This document shows positions 39,572 to 52,500 of a stretch of DNA of 64,000 nucleotides, piece by piece. Position numbers and translations under genes: made by a program. The stretch comes from Casuarius casuarius. Taxonomy: Eukaryota > Chordata > Aves > Casuariiformes > Casuariidae. The DNA is taken from the NCBI GenBank assembly GCA_003342895.1, contig PTFA01000050.1:2346560-2410559 (forward strand), in the 5' to 3' direction. The notes under the pieces were generated by a model, which saw only the letters and a program-made list of their open reading frames with translations, was not told the origin of the DNA and did not search any database. How positions within the stretch are numbered: position 1 is the stretch's first letter; each line of letters opens with the position of its first letter.

Positions 39572-40033
39572 GTTTTTAAACCTAGTATCTCATTTTATTG
39601 GAAATAGGAATACATCTGTAAGTCTATGACTATGTAGGCAAGAAAACTACTAAAGAGAAGCAGACTGGATGGACAGTCATATAGTAATCTCTCTAAACTA
39701 ATATTGTTTAAATATTGTTTCATTCCAACCAATGGGCAAGTAGACTTTAACACTGATATCTGAAAGGTGATCCTAAAGAATTTTCCTGAAAATAGAGAGT
39801 TTTAACTCCGACCATTTTTCTTCATTATTAGCATTTCTGAAATATTTGCCTCCACTGTGACAGACAGCTACAGTTCCACTAGATGGAGCTGCAGCATTTG
39901 CAGGAACTCAGAGCCTCAACAAGCTGAAGTGGATGGAAAATAAACTTTTTTTAACAACAAAAAAGATTGAAGTATTTGAAACTAAAAAAAAAAAAAGAAG
40001 TCTAACACTTGAATTTTAATATGTTTAAACTAA

Positions 40034-40056
40034 ATATATATACATATATATATATG
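40034..40056. repeat. (TA)n short tract
   Basis: TATATATACATATATATATA-type alternation; simple repeat only. Confidence 0.75.
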
Positions 40057-40497
40057 TCAATTCCTTTGCGTGTTTTAGACTGTAGCACCTCGCTCTCCAC
40101 TTGTCCTTCAGGACAATTTAACACACACCTTTATCAGCCACCTATATGAGCTGGCGAGAAAGCTGAAAGAGAAAATGTTCTTGCAGGCTTTTAGACCTGG
40201 TGAGTTCAAAGCCAGAGCCACTGCAGCGTCTCAGTTCCCACAGTACCTTTTCCTTCTGATCAAAAGGAACCGAGTAAAACTTGCAACTCTTAAAAGAACT
40301 ATCAAATAATGGGGGGAGGGAAGGAAAAATAAATGAACCCATAATGCCTTCTGAACAGCTGGGGAAACTTTATTGACTCCATTTTAGGGAGCTGCATGCC
40401 CAAGTGTGAAAATGAGGGCTGGGCAAGTCTTGAGCCTGACTAGTTTAAAATATTTTAAAGTTCCATTAATTATATAGAAACAAAAATATACTCCAAA

Positions 40498-40499
40498 CA

Positions 40500-40532
<33 letters not shown>
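40498..40532. repeat. (CA)n microsatellite
   Basis: About 17 uninterrupted CA units. The purity suggests active length variation and possible use of a Z-DNA conformation. Confidence 0.95.
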
Positions 40533-40533
<1 letters not shown>

Positions 40534-41031
40534 TATTTGGTTTGAGCTTAGTTTCTTTGTCGATAAGCCGGAAGGGGAAGGCATGATGACTAAATTCAGA
40601 CTGAAGTCACCAGTCACCTCTTTCATCTGTACTTTAAGTAAGAAAACATAGAAATGTTTTTGTGAGCAGCCACCGAAAAGCAAGGCAGATTTGGCTGGCG
40701 TGGGCCTGAATTTGCACGAGTTGTGCTAGTGATTGTTATCAAGTGGCTGCAATGGCCTAGATTTGGAGGCTGCCTTCTCCCCCCACTGTGTGCCAGCTGC
40801 AGACAAGAGTTTGAAAGCAGCCTCCCCCTGCATCAAGATTTTTTTTTCCAAAGGTTTCTGAAGAGGCTGCCAGCTTTCAAAAGTGCTTAGGAAACAGCAT
40901 GAGGGAACTGGGCAGTCCAGCGGCAGCAAAAAGCAGGAAGACTATGCCAAAGTCTTTAAAAGCATACTCTCAGGAGGGGAAAGCTTTGAAGGGGGTCTCC
41001 TCCTTTCTATTCAGTTTCTTACAGAAATCCT

Positions 41032-41087
41032 GGAAGGAAGAGAAAGAAAGGAGACAGAGAAAGGAAGAAAGAAAAAGAGAGAGAGAT
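41032..41087. repeat. Homopurine tract
   Basis: Roughly 55 bases of the plus strand are almost all A and G (GGAAGGAAGAGAAAGAAAGG onward to GAGAGAGAGA), broken by a single C. This explains charged, Lys/Glu/Arg-rich open frames in this spot, which should not be taken as genes. Confidence 0.85.
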
Positions 41088-41189
41088 ACAATCTCAGAAG
41101 ACGAGACATGGATTTGGTTGCTGCTGTCACTGCACCTCCTCTCCAGGAGCAGGAGCTTAGCGTGTGCTGAGTTGGCGGGGGGGACTTCT

Positions 41190-41265
41190 GTGAGTAATAA
41201 TATACAGTGCTTTTATAGTGCTTCACATGTTTAGAACATTTTATAAATACCAGGCCAGATTAATC
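41190..41265. repeat. Ancient retroposon tail-like fragment (inverted)
   Basis: AATATACAGTGCTTTTATAG, then GTGCTTCACATG and GAACATTTTATAAATACC, resembles the complement of the old SINE/LINE 3' end seen at 31055 and 44283. Degenerate and tentative. Confidence 0.3.
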
Positions 41266-41850
41266 CAGGCTTTAAATCTGCATAAACCTTGGCAGAGGAC
41301 TCTGGTGCCCGTGAGATTATAAAGTCTGCCATGAAACTCAATTGTGATGATCTAAAGAGGAGGCTCAAAGAGGGCACAGCCAGGAAGAAAAGTTTGTTAT
41401 TTGGGAATCATGAAGAGAGAAAAGAAATCTGGGAAGAAGTAAACAAATGGCTGGGCAAGGGAAGAGGAACTCAATCGCATAACAGATGGCTGCATTTTCA
41501 GGGCTGATGTTAGAAACCTTTGGGAAAGGAAGGGCATAAATTTCCGTTCATTTCATCTCCTCTGGAGAACAAAGGGTTGTGTTTTTAAGGAAAAAACAAA
41601 AACCCAGAGAGATTGAAAGGAAGATTAGGGGTTTGGGTTTTTGTACTTCTATTTTTCTTATCCTGAGGAGGGAGGAGATAGCAGTGAGGACACTTCGTTG
41701 TAAGCAAGCACAAACAGCAGCATAAATTTTGTAGTCTTCACAAGCAGCAGTGGACCCAGCTAACTTGTTCCACAACTAACGTTTCATGTTCATCTGACTG
41801 GTCCTCAGAACAACCGTAAGAGGCTCAATTTGTACCATACCACCAGAATG

Positions 41851-41914
41851 TATTTAAAATGTACTTACATTTTAAATGTAAGTAATGTACTTACATTTTA
41901 AATGTATTTAAAAT
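41851..41914. repeat. Tandem 26-bp palindromic repeat
   Basis: Two 26-base units (41858-41883 and 41884-41909) share AATGTACTTACATTTTAAAT. Each unit with its flanks forms a near-perfect inverted repeat (ATTTAAAATGTA against its complement around CTT), so the block can fold into hairpins. Confidence 0.85.
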
Positions 41915-41919
41915 TATGA

Positions 41920-44280
41920 TTTGCCCTGCTGTGAGGCAGCTTAATGAAAACTGACCTCATTTGCCATATAAATCTCTTGTGTAGGATATCTTGTCCTTGA
42001 ATTCATTTCACTTTTGGAAGACAGTGCACTCTGCAACACCCTTTGTCCCCTGCTGCTATCCCCAAAACCCTTCAATACCTAAGTTAAGAGGCAGAGCCTC
42101 AAGATAGCGTGCATCTGATCCCAACATGTTTTCCCTATTTCTGCCACTTCGTAGCATGCCATTGAGTCTGACCATAGAAAAGAGGAGGGAGAAGTAAGCA
42201 CAATAAACAAACAAAAAAGGAATGCTGAGACCAAGAACAATTATGTAACTAATCACAGCCATCAGAAGAAGCATATGGTAGAGTTGGGCAACTTATTTGT
42301 ATGTCAATCCAGATGGACATCTTTTTGCTGAATGTATTTATAGTTATTATTTTGCATCTCTCTCTCACCATGTGGCTCCACATACCTTCACTCTGCTACT
42401 TCCTCTTTACTTCCTCCTGTCCCATTCTTTCTGCCTCAGACACTGCAATTATATTTGGAGCAAAACAGATTACAGCTCCTGTGGCTGGATTTAGTAGCTA
42501 TTTAAAGGCCTCTAAATTGGAAACAAAGTACGTGAGATACCATCTCTCACCTCACTGTTGCACATTTGAAAATGATCCTTAGGTGGATTTGCTGCAGCGT
42601 GAAGTGGCGCTGGCAGCAGGACCTTCTCCAGAAGTGCCTTGGCCTTTGTATTGACCTCTTGTGTTGGTCTTTCCTCGCACTCAGATGGGGACTCTGTGAG
42701 TTGGGATTTATTCACTGAGCACTGTAGCCCGAATGCACACAGTCTCCACATCTCGTCTTCCTATTTTGGTAAAATTCTTAATTTAACAAATGCACCTTAG
42801 CCTTAGAGATCTAAAAAGCTCAACCTGAGATAAAGTTTTCAGACACACACACTAACTTACGGCCCTTCCTGCAATACTGCAGCACGGCTGGGGTGCATCC
42901 TGGAGTATATTTTCAGCTATACCCAGAGGCCATTGAGCATTAGAAGGCATTCAGCACTTCTCCACAAAACCACAGAAATTGCATCTTCATTGCATAATCA
43001 AATAGCAATGGTTACAAGCACTAACGTCTTCTTGTACAGTTGTATTTTAAAATCTGACTTTTCTCTAAGGACGTTTTTTCTTTTTTATAACAAATACCAG
43101 ACTTCAAATACTGACTTTCCTAATCACGTGGTTATAAAACTTCTGTTCCTTTTGTTTACTGCCATGTGAGGCTTTCCTACCTGTTCCAGACCACCCTCAA
43201 GAGTCTGCCCTGGTGACATAGTTGCCATGATCCAAGGAATGATCCTAATATACTGATGGGCTTTGTCTCACTGCTTGCAAGCAATGGAGGTGGACTTCTG
43301 CCAGCCTGACTACTGTCTTTGGTACAGGCAAGACTCTTTACAAACATGCATGACTATTAGTAAGAGCACTGAGCTATGTTCTATTCCCTGCTGGGGTCCT
43401 TGGCTTTGTTGCTAGTTCAGCTCTAACCATCACCTGGCTCATGCTGCAATCTCTGTCCTGATTTCTTCAGCTGTGTTGATATATCTTCAGGCCCTACAGT
43501 TCTCTTCCATGAAGGAGCAATAGTGGTGATCAAACTGCTTCCTTAAAGAAAGGTTTTATTTATTTAGAACAAAAGGTTTAAAAGAAAGTCTCACAACAAC
43601 AAAAGAGATCATATGCTAGTCTGTTTTTCATAACGACCTCTAAATCTGAGGAAAGATCTAACTCTTTTAGCCTCCCTCCTCAGAGTCTCTCCCTGTGTCA
43701 GCCTGTACCTCCTGACAGCTTCTGGCAACAATCTTTTTTTATTCTTGAGAAACCAACTGGAGTTTGTTTTATCTCCAGGCCCCTTGCTCTGGCAAAATGA
43801 GATTTGTATCACTTTGGATCCATGATTCAGGTCCCTCAAAGCTATCTGTTTATCCCTCCACTGTCTTCCTAGTGCATGACGGAGGCCATGTATCAGAACA
43901 GATTGTGTGGCTTTCCTGCCTGCTTATCAGAAACAGCATGTTAGAACAATATGCACATACAGGGAGATCTGATAACCCACCTATATATTACTTCACCTGC
44001 CACCTCCAGGTCATTTGCAGTACTTGTGCTATTCATTCTGGTCAGTATTGTTGGAGTAGTGGCATCCATCACGCAGAAGCAATCATACTCCAGGTCTGTT
44101 AAAATGAAATACACTGATCCAGTTTCTCCTCTCTGTCACTCCGGTGTAACAGAGCAGAACTTGGCCTCCTGCCTGTTGTAATTTTGAACTGTGTGCATAT
44201 GTTTCTACCTCCTATTTACCAGCTTTTTAAATGAATCTTTTAGGAATTTGTATGCAGTTCAGAGCTAATTTTAGCTTGAT
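41920..44280. other. Intergenic DNA, no gene seen
   Basis: No supportable coding sequence on either strand. A weak MIR-like stretch may lie around 43370-43470 (CTATTCCCTGCTGGGGTCC then GGCTTTGTTGCTAG), but I would not insist on it. Confidence 0.5.
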
Positions 44281-44282
44281 CA

Positions 44283-44335
44283 GAAAGTGCTCTGGGGATG
44301 CTTGCATGAAAGGTGCTATAGAAATACACTACATT
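44283..44335. repeat. Ancient SINE/LINE 3'-end-like fragment
   Basis: AAAGTGCTCTGGGGATGCTT followed by GCATGAAAGGTGCTATAGAA is of the same general form as the fragment at 31055-31110. An old amniote retroposon end is inferred. Confidence 0.4.
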
Positions 44336-44989
44336 GCATCATATCCAAATCAAGTTCAACATAGTTAAAAATTACCTATGGTAGTAAAGAATACTGCAAG
44401 GACAAGGCTGGTACAGAGTCTACGCTGGAAGAGAACAGCTAAATAATTATGGCCTCCATACTTTTACAGGTTAAGAAAAGGGCATTCAAGGGCAATCCAA
44501 ATCTGATGCTTTGAGGTATGAGCTGATGACCTGCAGAAATCAAGAACTTATTTATAAATAGTGGATAACCGAGCTGTAAAAATACAGAAAAGCACTAGTG
44601 GATCTAGACTACAGAAGACATGAAAGCTGTGGTTAGGAGGGTATATTTTGTCGCTTTTCTCCCTACCTCACTGTTAATAACGCAAGGCACATGATGAGGG
44701 CAGCATGCTACGTGAATCAATGCTCAGAACCACTGAGACAAATCTTATTTTCCCGCAGAAAGAAGAAGAAACGGCACACTGAGGTCAGAGTTAGGCAGTT
44801 GGGTATACCTGGATAACTGCAAGCATCGCAGTTCCTATATGCAGTCTTCACAAACATATATTGATTCACCACAGAATGCCTCCAAAAGAAAAGGAATTCT
44901 TAAGATTTTTCAACATTCTCCCATGAGAACATTTTTTTTTCAATCCATTGTGTGACCATTTCAACCTTATTTTTATTTCCAACAATTTT

Positions 44990-45080
44990 CATTGAATCAC
45001 AGAATTCCTCTCTGACACAGCTCACCTTTTAGAGATATTTTCCAATTGATCTAGTCCATTCGTTCTACCTAAGAACTGCT
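44990..45080. repeat. Degenerate CR1 LINE fragment
   Basis: TCATTGAATCACAGAATTCC, then CCTTTTAGAGATATTTTCC and GATCTAGTCCATTC, follow the order of the 3' region of avian CR1 elements (aatcacagaat ... gatctagtcc). CR1 is the dominant LINE of birds and other sauropsids, so this agrees with the host assignment. Confidence 0.4.
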
Positions 45081-45084
45081 TTGC

Positions 45085-45106
45085 CTGTTTTTTTTAAAAA
45101 AAACAG
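45085..45106. repeat. 22-bp perfect palindrome CTG(T)8(A)8CAG
   Basis: The sequence is its own reverse complement over 22 bases. It lies at the edge of the CR1-like fragment. No terminator or other function is implied. Confidence 0.9.
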
Positions 45107-45109
45107 AAA

Positions 45110-48100
45110 CCTAAGGATGCATGTAAAATGCAGCATCATTAACAATGCTTTAATATATACAAGCAAATCTGGCAACTTTAAATCATGTTACTTCTTTGAA
45201 ACATGCCACAGACTGTCTTTTCCACTTTCTACTTAGTGAATCTTCATAGGGTTTTTAATACTCTTTCTACTTTTGCCATGATCAAAGGAATTGCTCTCCG
45301 TTTGCTTGTTCCTCTGATAAGTGATAAAAGATGTCAGTGAGACTAATGAGAACTGCCTCCAGCTTCCTTCATAAAGCCCTGTAGAAAAGAAATCACAATG
45401 CATCGTCAAACCTGCTAGTCTTTTAGGAAATAAAGTGTGGAAAAATACTAGGCACAAAGACAACAGGGGGATGGGAGTGGGGGAGGAAGGAAAGAAAGCT
45501 TTTACAAAAGAAACAAAACAGGATAATGATGAGTAAGTAGAAATATTATTCCCATCAAGTACCTGTACTGGGATAAATCGTGAAAAACTGCACTCTCAAA
45601 CTGCATATGAAAATGTGGAGTTTCATTGCTTTGTGTAATACTATTTGCTTTCTTTTTCTGCCACATTACAGATGCTGAAAAGGTAACAGGGCTTTTTTTC
45701 CCCTATGAAACAGCAGTGTCAAGACCAGAATCCAAATCCAGATTAGGCCTTTACCCTTGAGTGCTGAATGACACTAAATTACCTTTTCAGGACCTGCCAG
45801 AACAAAACTCTCTTCAGCTTCAAAGCTAATTTTGCCCCGTGGTGCTACGGCCCTCCTTGCAGCCAGGACGGAAGGCAGTCAGCACCTCCTCGGGCCCTAA
45901 ATTCATGGATGTGGCGCCAGTTACCTGCACTGCAAATGGCTGGAATAAACCTCATAGATCAAATGAAGAGACATGTGGCTGTGTTGAGACCAGTCCAAAA
46001 CAGGGGAAAAGATTTTAGTTTCTGCTATGAAGAGCTGCCCAGCTTTCTGAGCGAATTCCTCTTTCCAATTGCTTTTTCTAGTTTGCTTCTGCACATTTGC
46101 TGACCAGTATCTCATCATCAGGGGCTGCTTGCTTATGTTTTCTCTAACCCAAAGGATGATGAAATGCTTATTAGATAAATACCTCACTGAGGTAGGGCAG
46201 GCAATTTCAGCTCTTTGAATTAAACAGCAAAAATGAAGATATATGCAAATCATACAGCAGGCTCTTTTCCTATGCAGCCTCCTAACACCACCACACACCC
46301 ATCCGCACCTCCCTCATGACGATGTGCTCCTCTTCTTCAAGAAAAAGAATGGACATGTCAAAAGGGCATAGCAGTATGGTGTTTCCTGTGAATAACCTGC
46401 GCCATGGCACACGCTTGCTCAACCCTGTATTCAACCGCGTTGCGTTAGCCCTGGGGGTGTTTAGCCCCTTTTTGGAAGGCTCAAAAGAAGAACAGCCTGG
46501 AAGAGAATCAGCGAGTGTGGAGGCGGACAAGCTGCAGAGTTTTCTTATTAGTGCGGATCCACAGAAAATGGAGACTTTCTGCCTTTCTAAATGCCTTTTC
46601 TGCTGTTTAGAGTGAATAGGTAAAGGATGGCTAAATTTGATGGCCTGTAAGTCAGCAAGCNGAAAACTGATTTCTTTCTGTCTTGTTTTGCATTGAGGCT
46701 TTTCAGTTACTTTCCTAAAGAGAGGCTGATTATCTCAGGTTAGTGACTTTTAAAACATATTGATTTATGATAAGTATAGCTTTTTATTATATCGGCATAA
46801 CTATACACATTTATTACAGTAACTACAGAGTATAATAATCTGCAAAAATGTGTATCAATATTTATAATATAAAATACAAATTACTGTGAGGGGAAATACG
46901 AAGTTATCAAAATACATTTTGCACCTAAAACTAATTGCTTTCATCCACAAAGAAAGGCCTATCAAAGGGAATTTCAATGGTTGTTTCTAACTATCATGTC
47001 ATTCGAGATTTTAAAACTAGTAGGTTTCATCTTAAATCTCATTTTTAATCATAGGTGGTGGGGGAAAAGAGGCATTCTGCCTTGTCAGAGACTCAGCTCT
47101 TCGAGTGCCAGATGTGGTGTAATGGATATGTTTAATTACAAAGCAGAAGTTTTAATATTGCTTTCTCTTTGGGAAGATAACTGAAGAGTACACAGTGGAA
47201 ACAAAAATATCTCAAGATTTTTCTATCTGTTGACCGTAGTCACTGAATGAAATTAAGAGAATAAATGGAATTTAGAGAACTATTTTCTCTGCACTGCTAA
47301 CAAGAGTAGTGGCTTACTGGCCTGACTTGAAAACTTTGACTCAAAACATGGTTCTGGATTTTTTTCTTTCTTTAAATTTGAATGATTTAATACATCAGAG
47401 TAAATTGGACTTAATATAGGCTTAAAACTTAATTTTAAATGGTTTGACTCAAGAAAGATTTTTTAAACTTAAATTAAAAACCCAATTTATTTTTTTAGCC
47501 ATTGATTTTTATCCATCCTGCTGTTCCTCTTCATTAAGGAAAGAACGACCATGATGCCTCAACAGAACAGAGCTCTGATCTTTCTCCCGGGGCTCTGTTT
47601 CCCCTTTATACTAATATTAAATATGAAGGGTCTACGGAATCTTAAATAAGAAAATGAAATGAGTTTCTAGGCTGGTGAGGGGGGAGGATTAAGCCAGAGA
47701 AGTAGCCTAGGGCAGAGCAGAGCTCCATGAGCAGACAGACACCCCGGGGCAGCTTCCGCTGCCATCAGCTTCACTGGGCTGAACCACCAATTAACACCAG
47801 CCCTGGCTTTGGTCCATGCCTCCAAAGTCACAACAGCATGTATTCTCAGGCCCGTGTTCCTCTTGTAAAACAGTACTATTTGTAATAAATGAAGCACAAG
47901 GTTAACTACCAAATAACAACAGACTGGCTTTTGGCTTTGCTTTTGATNGCGGTACTGTTATCTCGTGAGAAAGCGAGTCAGAGAGTACATTCACATTTTA
48001 GCATGGGACTGAATTGATGTTTGAGCCTAAATTTCCATCATGACTGTATTCACTGGAAGAATCATTGGTTGGGGAAGTTACAGCACGTGACACAGTTCTC

Positions 48101-49190
48101 TGCCCCTTATTTAAAGCTCCCAAATGCTGTTCTTACAGCTTTCCCTAGTGCAAAATACCGATGGAGAAACAGTGCCTCTTGGATTCAAAACGAGAGACCT
48201 TTTATGTTTTCCCACCTGAGCTGGCCATTTCATGCATTTTACTAAAGAAACAGGATGATCTGCAGAACAGCAGGGCACATTTTTGGCCAATGATGTTTAC
48301 AAATCTCAAAGTTAGGAATGGTNGAGGGCATTTAGCAGGGACCTGCCAGAGGAGTTCAACACTCACAAAAGGGTTTTAGCAACACGAGCTGATTCAACTA
48401 ACCAATCCTGCTCCGGGAATAAGTTCTCAGAGGAAAACAGAATAATTTCTCAGGGATTCAAAAGGTACACCTGTACGAGAGTGAGTGGTGACTTAAAGGT
48501 TTGTCACCTCAAAAGACTAAAAATGGAAGCTCTAAGCTGTAGAAAACAGGTTCTTCTTCCCTCCTTATCACTGTGGAAAAAAAACGCTGATTGTGTTTTA
48601 GGGTCATCTCAAGAAGATACAAGTTTTCAGTTGATATTTAGCTCTTATTTGGCAAAATTTCCAGGGCAGATCAAGTGAGCCCTGATGCTCTTTGATGAAA
48701 ACGCATGTATAATTTCCATACCTATAGAGCAAAACTGGCTGTCAGTGAGGCATCAGAGAGGAAAGAGAATCTGCAAACGAAGAAAGGAAATGGCAAAAGC
48801 AGGAATATTGTTCTGCAGAGAATGAAGGGAGACCAGCTACCGAACTGGCTTGCTAAGCATGTTAAGCCTGTCAAGCACTCAGAGAGACAGCTAAGTGCTT
48901 TTGATGCTCGCAAGCTGACCTTGTGTTAGTCCCCTGACTTCCAGCCCCTCCACATCTCCGCAATTCTGCAGTACTCGGAAATACACAATTTCAAAAACTT
49001 GCCGCAGAAAGGGAGAACCCAGCCCTCGATATCTGTTAGCAGAGATGCTGGGATAGCTGCTTTGCTCTGTGCAGGCTAAACTGCAGCCTGCATTTTGATG
49101 TTCCCACTGCCATCTATCAGCACTCTTTCCCCAGCGAGCAGTTTCCCAGTGAAACTACCAGGAGAACAGCTCTCTCCTGGCTACCTTGAC
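45110..49190. other. Intergenic DNA with first isolated N bases; no gene seen
   Basis: Open frames on both strands around 45920-46615 exceed 80-120 codons but match nothing I recognise and overlap each other on opposite strands. Single N bases begin at about 46661. The stretch 46750-47520 is strongly AT-rich. Confidence 0.45.
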
Positions 49191-49249
49191 TAGCAGCCTT
49201 CCACTGGGAAAGAAAAGCATATGAGAAATGGGAAGGCAGCAGAATTTAA

Positions 49250-49545
49250 AAATGGGAGCTAATGTGAAAAACAGATGGAAGAAGAAATGAAAGAAAAGGA
49301 TAATGAAAAGAAGAANAGTAAAGGAAAGTAGTCAAACAAATCTAGAGAAGTTTAAAATTAAGAGGGAGGAGGGAGAGAGGAAGGAAGGAAGGAAAGGACT
49401 TAAAAGAATAATGAAATGGTGTCATGGAATTAAAATTTAGCAAATAAAGAGCTCAAAAAGGAAAAGGAAAAATAGCAAGGTAGTTGTAGAAATAACAAAA
49501 ATAATCAAGTGGAAAAAAAGAGAAAATAAAGGAGAAGGCTCACTT
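49250..49545. repeat. Purine-rich strand-asymmetric region with (GGAA)n
   Basis: Nearly 300 bases of the plus strand are mostly A and G, including a GGAAGGAAGGAAGG run near 49378-49396. It is probably low-complexity DNA; no reading frame is credible. Confidence 0.75.
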
Positions 49546-49549
49546 AAGA

Positions 49550-52500
49550 TGTACAAGTTGCAGTTACTGTAGCTTGCTAAGGGGGAATCAGGAATGGTCT
49601 TTCAAAGCTACACTGTCAATCAAAAAGGTCATGTAAAACTTTACTCATTATCAGCAAGAAAATTATTACTCTTTGCATTTTAATTTTCTTCAAAAAAAAA
49701 AAAATCTGCCTGGAAACTTCCCACTTCCTCACAAACTGCAAGAATTTTCTGCTTGAAAATAATATTTTCAAGTAAAAAGTGTATTGCAACTCAATGTCAA
49801 AAGATTTTAGAGAATTCTAAGAACAACACTGACTTTCTTCTGTTAAAAGAAAACAAAAAAACCTCAGAGGTTTGCTCAGAAATTGCTCAAAGTTTATAGG
49901 GAGAGATGGGAGTTTTCAAAGAGCTCTTTTTGTTATCCTCACACAGGCGATCTACAGTCAGCTGAATGGCTGCATTTTAAATCTGTGGCAGAAATGAGAT
50001 ACTAGATCTCTGTACCACCTGCCTAGTGCATTTTTGTTACTCTTCATTCAGGTAACAGCTCCTTCCTCGGGTAATTTCTGTGGAAACCACTCCAAAAAGC
50101 TATTCCAGAAACTGTATTACACTGAGAGAAACACGTTGAGAAATTGCTGCAGTGACATGTATTAGTGCTTTTCTAGGGAAATTATTTTTGATGTATCACT
50201 CCTGGGAAACATCTAAGCCAAGGTACCTTTTTATATTTGATCTTTTATTATGTTATTTCTTTCACTTAGTAGGCTTTTCAGTATGCATATAAGGCTAGGG
50301 ATTTTCCTATGCTATTTTCAGGATATAGAAGCAGGGAATTCAAGTAAAAATACTAGCGCTGAGGGCTTGTAATAGGAAAGTCATAGAAATGCTTATTTTT
50401 GTGATACGTTCCATTTCAGGGCTGTTCACCAGACCTCTTGTAATAAATTTAGGCTTTCCTAAACAGAAAACCTCAGGAAAATTGATCTGAATGAACTGAA
50501 GTTGTGAACTGAAGTTCCCAAGTATCTTTACACAGACAAGTACTTAGGGGTTTAACATGCCACATTGCAGTATAGTTTGGGGATACTGAGGATATAGCTT
50601 GGGGGCACCACAGCTTATGGGGGTCACTGTTTTTTAACAACATGGTTCAAGTTGGAAGACCCATACTGCTTTTAGTATCTTCAGCACCTTTGTTTCACTT
50701 AAGTTTTGCTCATTTTTAAATATTTCTGTGAAGACTCAACCTTGAGATACTCAAAGCAATGAAATAGAGCTACAGTTTTGCTTTGTTGCACGCAAACGAG
50801 GAATAAGAATTACCCTAAAAGCCAGAATGCCAAGCTGGGAAAATGGAATCGGTGTCCCTCCTCTCCCCCAAATGAACACGGCAAATCCTATCCGCATTTC
50901 ACATGCATGGGCAGATATATGGATGCATACACCATGCAATGACACACTACCTATAAGGACAGTGATCCACTGAACCTACATATGGTGTCCCTTGCTGTTC
51001 AGTCCCTACATCTTGGCAGTTCTGAGCACCACTTTAGAAATTCGAGCAGTAGCACTGGATGCTGTAGCCTCAGAGCACCTCAGAGATGCTGTGCATGGAG
51101 GTGAACACCCTCACTAATGCCATTTCTCAGCTAGACTACTTACACTGCACATGCAGTTGCTTCTCCACTATGATACCCAAGCCCTTTTCATAGTGTCTGC
51201 TTTCAGCATACTGCTCTTAATCCTCAGGAATACTTCATACTGTTATTTGATTCATGACTTTCCATTTGGGTATATCACAAAACGTTTTATTCCTCTGGTT
51301 GCTATCCTACCTTGCAAACCCGCTCACTCCAAAATATCCATGCCTTAGGTTGGCATTCTGCATTTCTTACAGTGAAAAATACTGATTAACGCCAGGCCTC
51401 AGGTTGATACAGAACATCCCTGGACACACCTCTATTTGATGAAATTCTCTTTTTGACAGCTAGTGTAATACAAGTCCATCATCCAGTTCTTAGTCATTTA
51501 ATACTTTCTATATTGACAGTATATAATATTCTTTATGTAATAGTCATAAGATTTAGAGAAGCCTAAGTATATTCCTTATCTGGCTACCTTTATTAACTAA
51601 ACTTTCAATTTTCTCAGAGAATGAGGTCAGGCTTGTTGAAAAGACCCATTTTCCATGTTGCTTACCACTGATTTTATTCTCACCATTACAACTACTTTGT
51701 TAAAGAAATACTACGGTGTCTATTTTACTAGCTCACCAGAGTCACTAAGAACTTTAGAATTATTTGAAGGTATGGAAGAGTCCCAACTCTAATTTTCAGG
51801 TCATATGGAAACCTTATCGCTTCCTAGAAAAGTTAAGAATCTTGGTAAGAGTAAAAATGAAGATAGTTTATAACCACCACAAGTTCTCCTGGGTTTATAA
51901 ACAAAATTTTTGTGAAAGAAGTCACTGAATCTGAAATGAAACCCTGCAGGGTTTCATATACTGTCTATATGCATTCATCTTACCAGCTCCCATATATATC
52001 TTCAGATGTCTGGGAGACAAAAGTATGGTGAATCAATCAGTGCATTAAAATGATGTAATTAGACAAAGTATTATTAAATTAAAAACTCACTTGTCTTTAC
52101 TGAATTGTACCTTTATGTAAAAAGCAACCTGTTCTTGACAAGATTCAATCGTTATGTCAATATGCATATTTCTATTCACTTCACTGGACTAGTACGTAGG
52201 TATAAGCAGATGCAGGAGGCGGCCTGTGATATATCTTCATTTCAAATATTTAAATTTCAGTGTATAACATCCTAAAAATAAAAAATTTTAAGACTGTGGC
52301 NTAGATACCAGAGCTACAAAGTACAGAGGCCAGAAAGATATTTAGGTCAGCNGTTTCTTTTCTTCTCAGGGTGGCATGCGAGGCATGCAGTCTGCAGCTA
52401 GGAATACCTCTGACTCGCACAGAACGCGCACGGAGAGAGTGTTAGCTAAAATGTGGTACTGTCGCCATAACACCAGGGAGATTGTAATCTGCCACTTTTG

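Larger units (their letters stand above)
36390..40000. other. Intergenic DNA, no gene seen
   Basis: AT-rich sequence with scattered short open frames that lack codon bias or recognisable motifs. Apart from the repeats listed separately, I see only a GATG/CAGA-type short tandem stretch at 39410-39450. Confidence 0.5.

Noticed and set aside
40883..41507. Lys/Glu/Arg-rich frames on the plus strand
   Set aside because: They arise from the homopurine tract at 41032-41087 and purine-rich flanks; no splice context or homology.
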